From positions 1 through 64,000 of the forward strand of contig PKWL01000148.1 of the NCBI GenBank assembly GCA_003133225.1: 64,000 nucleotides of DNA, in the 5' to 3' direction. The notes under the pieces were generated by a model, which searched no databases, was not told the DNA's origin, and saw nothing but the letters and a program-made list of their open reading frames with translations. A program made the position numbers and the translations under genes. Below, piece by piece: positions 60,239 to 64,000 of this stretch. The stretch comes from Janthinobacterium sp. GTDB taxonomy: Bacteria > Pseudomonadota > Gammaproteobacteria > Burkholderiales > Burkholderiaceae_D. Positions within the stretch are counted from its first letter, which is position 1, and every line of letters begins with the position of its first letter.

Positions 60239-62170
60239 GTGCTTATATCCCACGCAGACAGCGCACGAGCCAAAGTTGGCGCCATAGTCGGCCTCGTCGC
60301 GGTCGGCTTCATCGTGGCTTTTTACCTGGCCGGATATTTTTTCCTGATCAAGCTGCACAACGCCGCGCTGCCGCCCTCCATGGCCACGCCATATACGCTC
60401 GTCGCCTACTGGAGCGACTATGGAGACGAGCCTTACACGCGCCGCTGGCTGACCATCTGCCTGATCGGCGGGTGCGTGCCGGCCTTCGCCTGCGTGGCTG
60501 CCCTGCTGGCCCCCGTGCGCCGCTCTCTGCATGGCGATGCACGGTTCGCCACGCGCCGCGAGGTGGAAAAAGCGGAACTATTTGGCGAATTTGGCTTGAT
60601 CTTGGGTCAATGGGGCGGCCGCTTCGTGATGCTGGGCAAGCAGATGGGCGCCATCTGCGCCGCCCCGCCGCGCAGCGGCAAGGGTGCCGGCCTGGTGCAG
60701 CCGAACGCGTTGAGCTGGTGCGCCAGCTTTGTCGTGCTCGATATTCGGAAAGAGTGCTGGCGCATCAGCGCCGGCTGGCGCGCCACATTTTCCGACACGT
60801 TCCTATTTGATCCGCTGGCCGAGGACGGCCACACGGCGCAATGGAATCCATTGTCTTATGTGCGCGACGATCCGGCTCTACGCATCAACGATTTGCAAAA
60901 GCTTGGCAACATGCTTTCTCCCGATCCGGCGGTGGGCGATCCATTCTGGCCCGCCTCGTGCCGCGATCTCTTGACCGGCTTAGGTCTTTACGTTTTGGAG
61001 ACGGCCAGCCTGCCGCGCACGATGGGAGAGATCATGCGCCAAATCATGCACGGCCAGGATGAATCGGTCAGTGAACACTGGAAAGCCGTGATCGAAGCAC
61101 GCGATGCGGCAGGCAAGCCTTTATCGAACGCCTGCAAGGCAATGCTCTTCGACTTCATATCGCTTAGCCCGAACACGCAATCATCGGTGCGCAAGACCTT
61201 CACGGCCAAACTTCAACTGTGGGCCAATCCTTTGATCGACGCGGCCACCAGCAGCGATTCCTTTGACCTTAGCGAGTTGCGCCGCCAAAAACTGTCAATC
61301 TACGTTGGCGTCAATCCCGGCGACCTTGGGCGCTTGGGCTTGCTGCTCAATTTGTTCTTCACGCAAATGTTCGACCTGAACATGCGTGAGATGCCGGAGG
61401 ATAACTTGGAGCTCAAATACGAATTGCTGGCCTTGATGGACGAATTCACGTCGATGGGACGGATGCCGATCTTTTCCGACGCCATCGGCTCCATGGGCGG
61501 TTATGGCATCCGCCCCTTCGTGATCGTGCAAAGCCTGTCGCAACTGCGCGCGACCTACGGCCCAGACATCGCGGAAACCATCGTTACCTGCTGCGGCGGC
61601 ATGGTGGTGTACGCGCCAAAGGAACAAAAACATGCGGACGACATATCGAAGATGCTCGGCAATACGACGGTAAAGGCGAAGTCGCGCTCGCGCCAGATCA
61701 TGACCGGCAGGCCCGGCAGCGTCAACACGTCGGATGCCGCCCGGCCGCTGATGAACCCGCATGAAGTCAAGCAGATTGGCAGGAACAACGAACTCATTTT
61801 TGTCGAAGGCGCATTGCCGATTCTCTGTAAAAAAATCTGGTACTGGAAGATTCCCGTCTTTAGTCGCCGCGCCAACCTGCCCTTGCCGCACATGGAGCCT
61901 ATCGTCATCACGATGGCGCCACCCCACCTCTTGGCACCGAAATCGCAAAAGGTTGGCGTCACCAAAGACGCCAACGGCAATACCGTCACCATCACGGAGC
62001 GCGCCCTCAAGGCGGCCGACATGGACAAGCTCGATGGCCTCAGCTTGACTGATTTTGTGGCCGATTTCAGCAAGGTCGAATTGCCCAAAGGAGAAGCAAT
62101 CACGGACGACGATTTTGCAAAAGCATTTGATTCTTTTCTAAGTGCTGTCGAAACCGCAAAGGAGAATTGA
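60239..62170 (+). CDS. virD4: T4SS coupling protein VirD4
   Basis: 643 residues from a GTG at 60239 (CAGGAGAAGA upstream), the longer frame being part of virB11. Two N-terminal membrane segments (about 15-38 and 75-95), Walker A APPRSGKGAGLV (about 142-153), VVLDIRKECW, ALMDEFTSMGRMPIF (Walker B) and an all-alpha domain. It hands the relaxosome to the channel. The long C-terminal tail (about 560-643) is acidic and may bind the relaxase. Confidence 0.94.
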   Translation: MLISHADSARAKVGAIVGLVAVGFIVAFYLAGYFFLIKLHNAALPPSMATPYTLVAYWSDYGDEPYTRRWLTICLIGGCVPAFACVAALLAPVRRSLHGDARFATRREVEKAELFGEFGLILGQWGGRFVMLGKQMGAICAAPPRSGKGAGLVQPNALSWCASFVVLDIRKECWRISAGWRATFSDTFLFDPLAEDGHTAQWNPLSYVRDDPALRINDLQKLGNMLSPDPAVGDPFWPASCRDLLTGLGLYVLETASLPRTMGEIMRQIMHGQDESVSEHWKAVIEARDAAGKPLSNACKAMLFDFISLSPNTQSSVRKTFTAKLQLWANPLIDAATSSDSFDLSELRRQKLSIYVGVNPGDLGRLGLLLNLFFTQMFDLNMREMPEDNLELKYELLALMDEFTSMGRMPIFSDAIGSMGGYGIRPFVIVQSLSQLRATYGPDIAETIVTCCGGMVVYAPKEQKHADDISKMLGNTTVKAKSRSRQIMTGRPGSVNTSDAARPLMNPHEVKQIGRNNELIFVEGALPILCKKIWYWKIPVFSRRANLPLPHMEPIVITMAPPHLLAPKSQKVGVTKDANGNTVTITERALKAADMDKLDGLSLTDFVADFSKVELPKGEAITDDDFAKAFDSFLSAVETAKEN

Positions 62171-62171
62171 C

Positions 62172-64000
62172 ATGGATAGCGTAGATTCAGCCACTCCAGA
62201 TCCGGCCCCCGCCAAAGTTGCGAAAGCAAAGGCCAAGGCGGCAAAAAGCACGACGCTGGAGGCCGGGGTCGCCAAGCGGGCCAGGGTCAAGGCCAAAGTC
62301 AACGCGCCGGCCAAGCCAGGCGCCGCGGTTAAGTTGGTCAAGGGCGATCCCGAAAAAGAGGCCGCCCGGGGTCTTGATGAACGGGCCGCCGCAGTCGAGC
62401 AGGCCCAGCGCGAAGGCTGGAATGCCTCCGTGAAGACGGGTTTCGATACTCCAAGCGAAAAGATGAATGCGGGTAAGAAACCCCTGGAACCCGTGAGCGC
62501 GGTTCAAAGCGCGGCACGCGTGCGTCGGCAGCGCGCGCCAGAAGCCCATGCAAAGGCGCTCGGGGTCGAAAACGCGATTGAATTGGGCCTTGAGCGCGCG
62601 CCGCCGCACGCGCTCTTGTTTGCCGAAAAAATGGACGATGCGGCCCAGGCCTGGAATGCGCACGATGCCAAGCTGCTGCGCTCGGTAATTGGCAACGCCG
62701 CATGGATGTTGAACGCGCCGAACGGCCAAGTGACCCGAGATGAGGCCAGCAATGCCGTCACCGATGATGTGCTGGCATGGCGGGAGATCAAAAATGATGC
62801 GACACGCCAGCGGGCCGCCCTGGCTATTTTGGAAAGCAAAAGCGCCCACTTCCAGTATGCCATCGAGCTTGAGCGGCAAGCGCCCGAGATCGCCGCAGAA
62901 CATGGCGCGCGGGTCGGGAAGGGACGCGCGAACGCGCCAGCAAATAATGCGGAGACCCGCGCCCCCAAAGCGCGCTGGAGCAACGTCGGCTCTCAAACGC
63001 GGGCACGCAGCGCACAAGAGGCAGCCGAGGGTTTCGCCATACGCCACCCGGCGCAAGGGCTGCCCTTTGCCGTGGCAGCCGTTGACCGCTCGCAGGCCGT
63101 GCCAGACGCCGTCATGAAGCGCTTCTTGAAAGTCGAGAACGACTACTTTTTCCCCGACCGGTCACCGGCGTTCATCGATCGCGGCACCAGGCTCGCGACC
63201 CGAGGCGAAAACGGGGAAGTCATCCGGTGCCTGGTAGCCATCGCAAAGGCGCGCGGCTGGGGCCACGTCACCGTGCGCGGCAGCGAAATATTTCGCAGGG
63301 CGGCGTGGCTTGAAGCGTGCGTGGCGGGGCTCGACGTGGATGGCTACACACCATCCAAGGTGGAACTGGCCGACCTGGCGCAGCGCAAAGGCTTGTTGCC
63401 CAGTGCGCCGGAAAACAGCGTCGAGCGCGGCGGCGAAAGGCAGCGCACCCGGTCCGATCCGGCCAATTGGCAGCGGGCACAAGACGCGAATCTGGAAGGC
63501 TTGGGCGCCAACTCGAGCTTAAGCCGGGATGCTCCAGTCAGTGCGCCAGTCGGTACCCCAGTAAGTACGCCTGCGGCGCCGGCGACCCCTTTGGGGCCGC
63601 TGCCATCGGGCGCGGTGATCGGCAAGCTGCTCGAACACGGCCCGGCGCAGTACCAGAATGATCCAACGATGGAAAAAAGCTATTTCGTGAAAATGCAGAC
63701 GGGCCATGGCGAAAAAACCGTGTGGGGCGTTGATCTGGCGCGCGCCGTCGCTCACGCCAGTGTTGTTATTGGTGAGACCATTTCGGTCGAAAAACAAGGC
63801 AAGTGGTGCGTTGGTTCACTTGACAAGGCGGCAGCGTTCGCGCAAGGCGAGCGCGCCGCGGTGGTTCAGCGCTATCCGGAATTGGCGCCAGCCTACGGCA
63901 CCGTGGCGGCGGCGCAAAAGTTCGCGGAACGGCATTTTCCCGGCCATGAAGAACGGTTCGTTGCCATCGGAAAGCAAATCATCGCGGCCAAGATCGCCCG
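62172..64000 (+). CDS. Large LPD7-domain protein of the conjugation region (partial)
   Basis: An open frame starting one base after the virD4 stop and running off the window (at least 609 residues). An Ala/Lys-rich N-terminus (about 1-60) precedes a helical part. About residues 318-395 match the LPD7 domain found in TraI C-termini and conjugative primases: YFFPDRSPAFIDRGTRLATR then CLVAIAKARGWGHVTVRGSE and RRAAWLEACVAG. Later, MEKSYFVKMQTGHGEKTVWG and VDLARAVAHA are segments common in such proteins. It may supply the functions missing from the short relaxase. The 3' end is outside the window. Confidence 0.8.
   Translation, partial: MDSVDSATPDPAPAKVAKAKAKAAKSTTLEAGVAKRARVKAKVNAPAKPGAAVKLVKGDPEKEAARGLDERAAAVEQAQREGWNASVKTGFDTPSEKMNAGKKPLEPVSAVQSAARVRRQRAPEAHAKALGVENAIELGLERAPPHALLFAEKMDDAAQAWNAHDAKLLRSVIGNAAWMLNAPNGQVTRDEASNAVTDDVLAWREIKNDATRQRAALAILESKSAHFQYAIELERQAPEIAAEHGARVGKGRANAPANNAETRAPKARWSNVGSQTRARSAQEAAEGFAIRHPAQGLPFAVAAVDRSQAVPDAVMKRFLKVENDYFFPDRSPAFIDRGTRLATRGENGEVIRCLVAIAKARGWGHVTVRGSEIFRRAAWLEACVAGLDVDGYTPSKVELADLAQRKGLLPSAPENSVERGGERQRTRSDPANWQRAQDANLEGLGANSSLSRDAPVSAPVGTPVSTPAAPATPLGPLPSGAVIGKLLEHGPAQYQNDPTMEKSYFVKMQTGHGEKTVWGVDLARAVAHASVVIGETISVEKQGKWCVGSLDKAAAFAQGERAAVVQRYPELAPAYGTVAAAQKFAERHFPGHEERFVAIGKQIIAAKIA

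Larger units (their letters stand above)
41561..64000. mobile_element. Integrated conjugative element or captured plasmid region (partial)
   Basis: From the tRNA 3' end to the window end nearly everything is mobile DNA: an integrase stump, toxin-antitoxin genes, an ISNCY element, relaxase/MobC/oriT, KorA-ParA-ParB-type control and partition genes, VirB2-B11/VirD4 and an LPD7 protein. Codon and base composition in 41560-43250 is visibly more AT-rich than the core, while the conjugation genes are close to host GC. No second copy of the tRNA 3' end and no replication initiator is seen inside the window, so size and mode (ICE versus plasmid) are open. Confidence 0.75.

Noticed and set aside
41561-64000. 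Second attachment site (copy of the tRNA 3' end)
   Set aside because: I found no copy of CACGGGAGGCCCACCA beyond the tRNA itself in this window.

Overview
The window looks like a chromosomal segment of a GC-rich betaproteobacterium, probably Burkholderiales and most likely Oxalobacteraceae (Massilia/Janthinobacterium/Duganella relatives). I infer this from protein flavour and gene order (mutL-miaA, tsaE-amiC, ogt-xerD, rpsU-yqeY-dnaG-rpoD-tRNA-CAU). No rRNA or other decisive marker is present, so the genus is not resolved.

Positions 1-41560 are mostly core chromosome. They hold a truncated SWIM/DUF6880-like fragment, a DUF3141 alpha/beta-hydrolase and an HDOD protein. Next come mutL-miaA, dedA, a periplasmic alpha-carbonic anhydrase, tsaE-amiC, queG, and a FixJ-type regulator with its PAS histidine kinase. 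An IS200/IS605-type element follows, carrying an apparently intact tnpB and a wrecked tnpA; it sits between the kinase genes and a lone TRAP substrate-binding gene (dctP). After it come ogt-xerD, a PAS-GGDEF-EAL protein, an EEP nuclease/phosphatase-fold protein, ybaK, plsY, about 1.2 kb of nearly gene-free DNA, a DUF427 gene, eutBC, tsaD, aroG, ybiB, an HI0933-type flavoprotein, and the macromolecular-synthesis cluster rpsU-yqeY-dnaG-rpoD followed by a tRNA with anticodon CAU.

From the 3' end of that tRNA (41560) to the window end the content is accessory. It begins with the first about 22 codons of a phage-type integrase, then a ParD/ParE-like toxin-antitoxin pair, a frameshifted stability-determinant relic and a complete ISNCY-family insertion sequence with terminal repeats and a 5-bp target duplication. 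A PQQ-type sugar dehydrogenase comes next, followed by a conjugation module: relaxase and MobC-like protein, an IncP-like oriT core, korA-parA(incC)-parB(korB), and on the opposite strand virB2-B3-B4-B5-eex-B6-B7-B8-B9-B10-B11-virD4, then a large LPD7-type protein running off the window. The layout fits an integrated conjugative element or captured plasmid. Its tRNA-proximal integrase is a stump; the other end is not in view.

The least ordinary signals are (i) the TnpB without zinc-finger cysteines beside a TnpA that has lost its catalytic tyrosine and has several frameshifts, with the element's right end touching the ribosome-binding site of a sensor kinase gene; (ii) near-identical C-terminal tails on VirB5 and the neighbouring entry-exclusion-like lipoprotein; (iii) the combination of an IncP-like control/partition/oriT set with a VirB2-B11/D4 system that has no virB1; and (iv) small-ORF and small-RNA candidates in the intergenic DNA.
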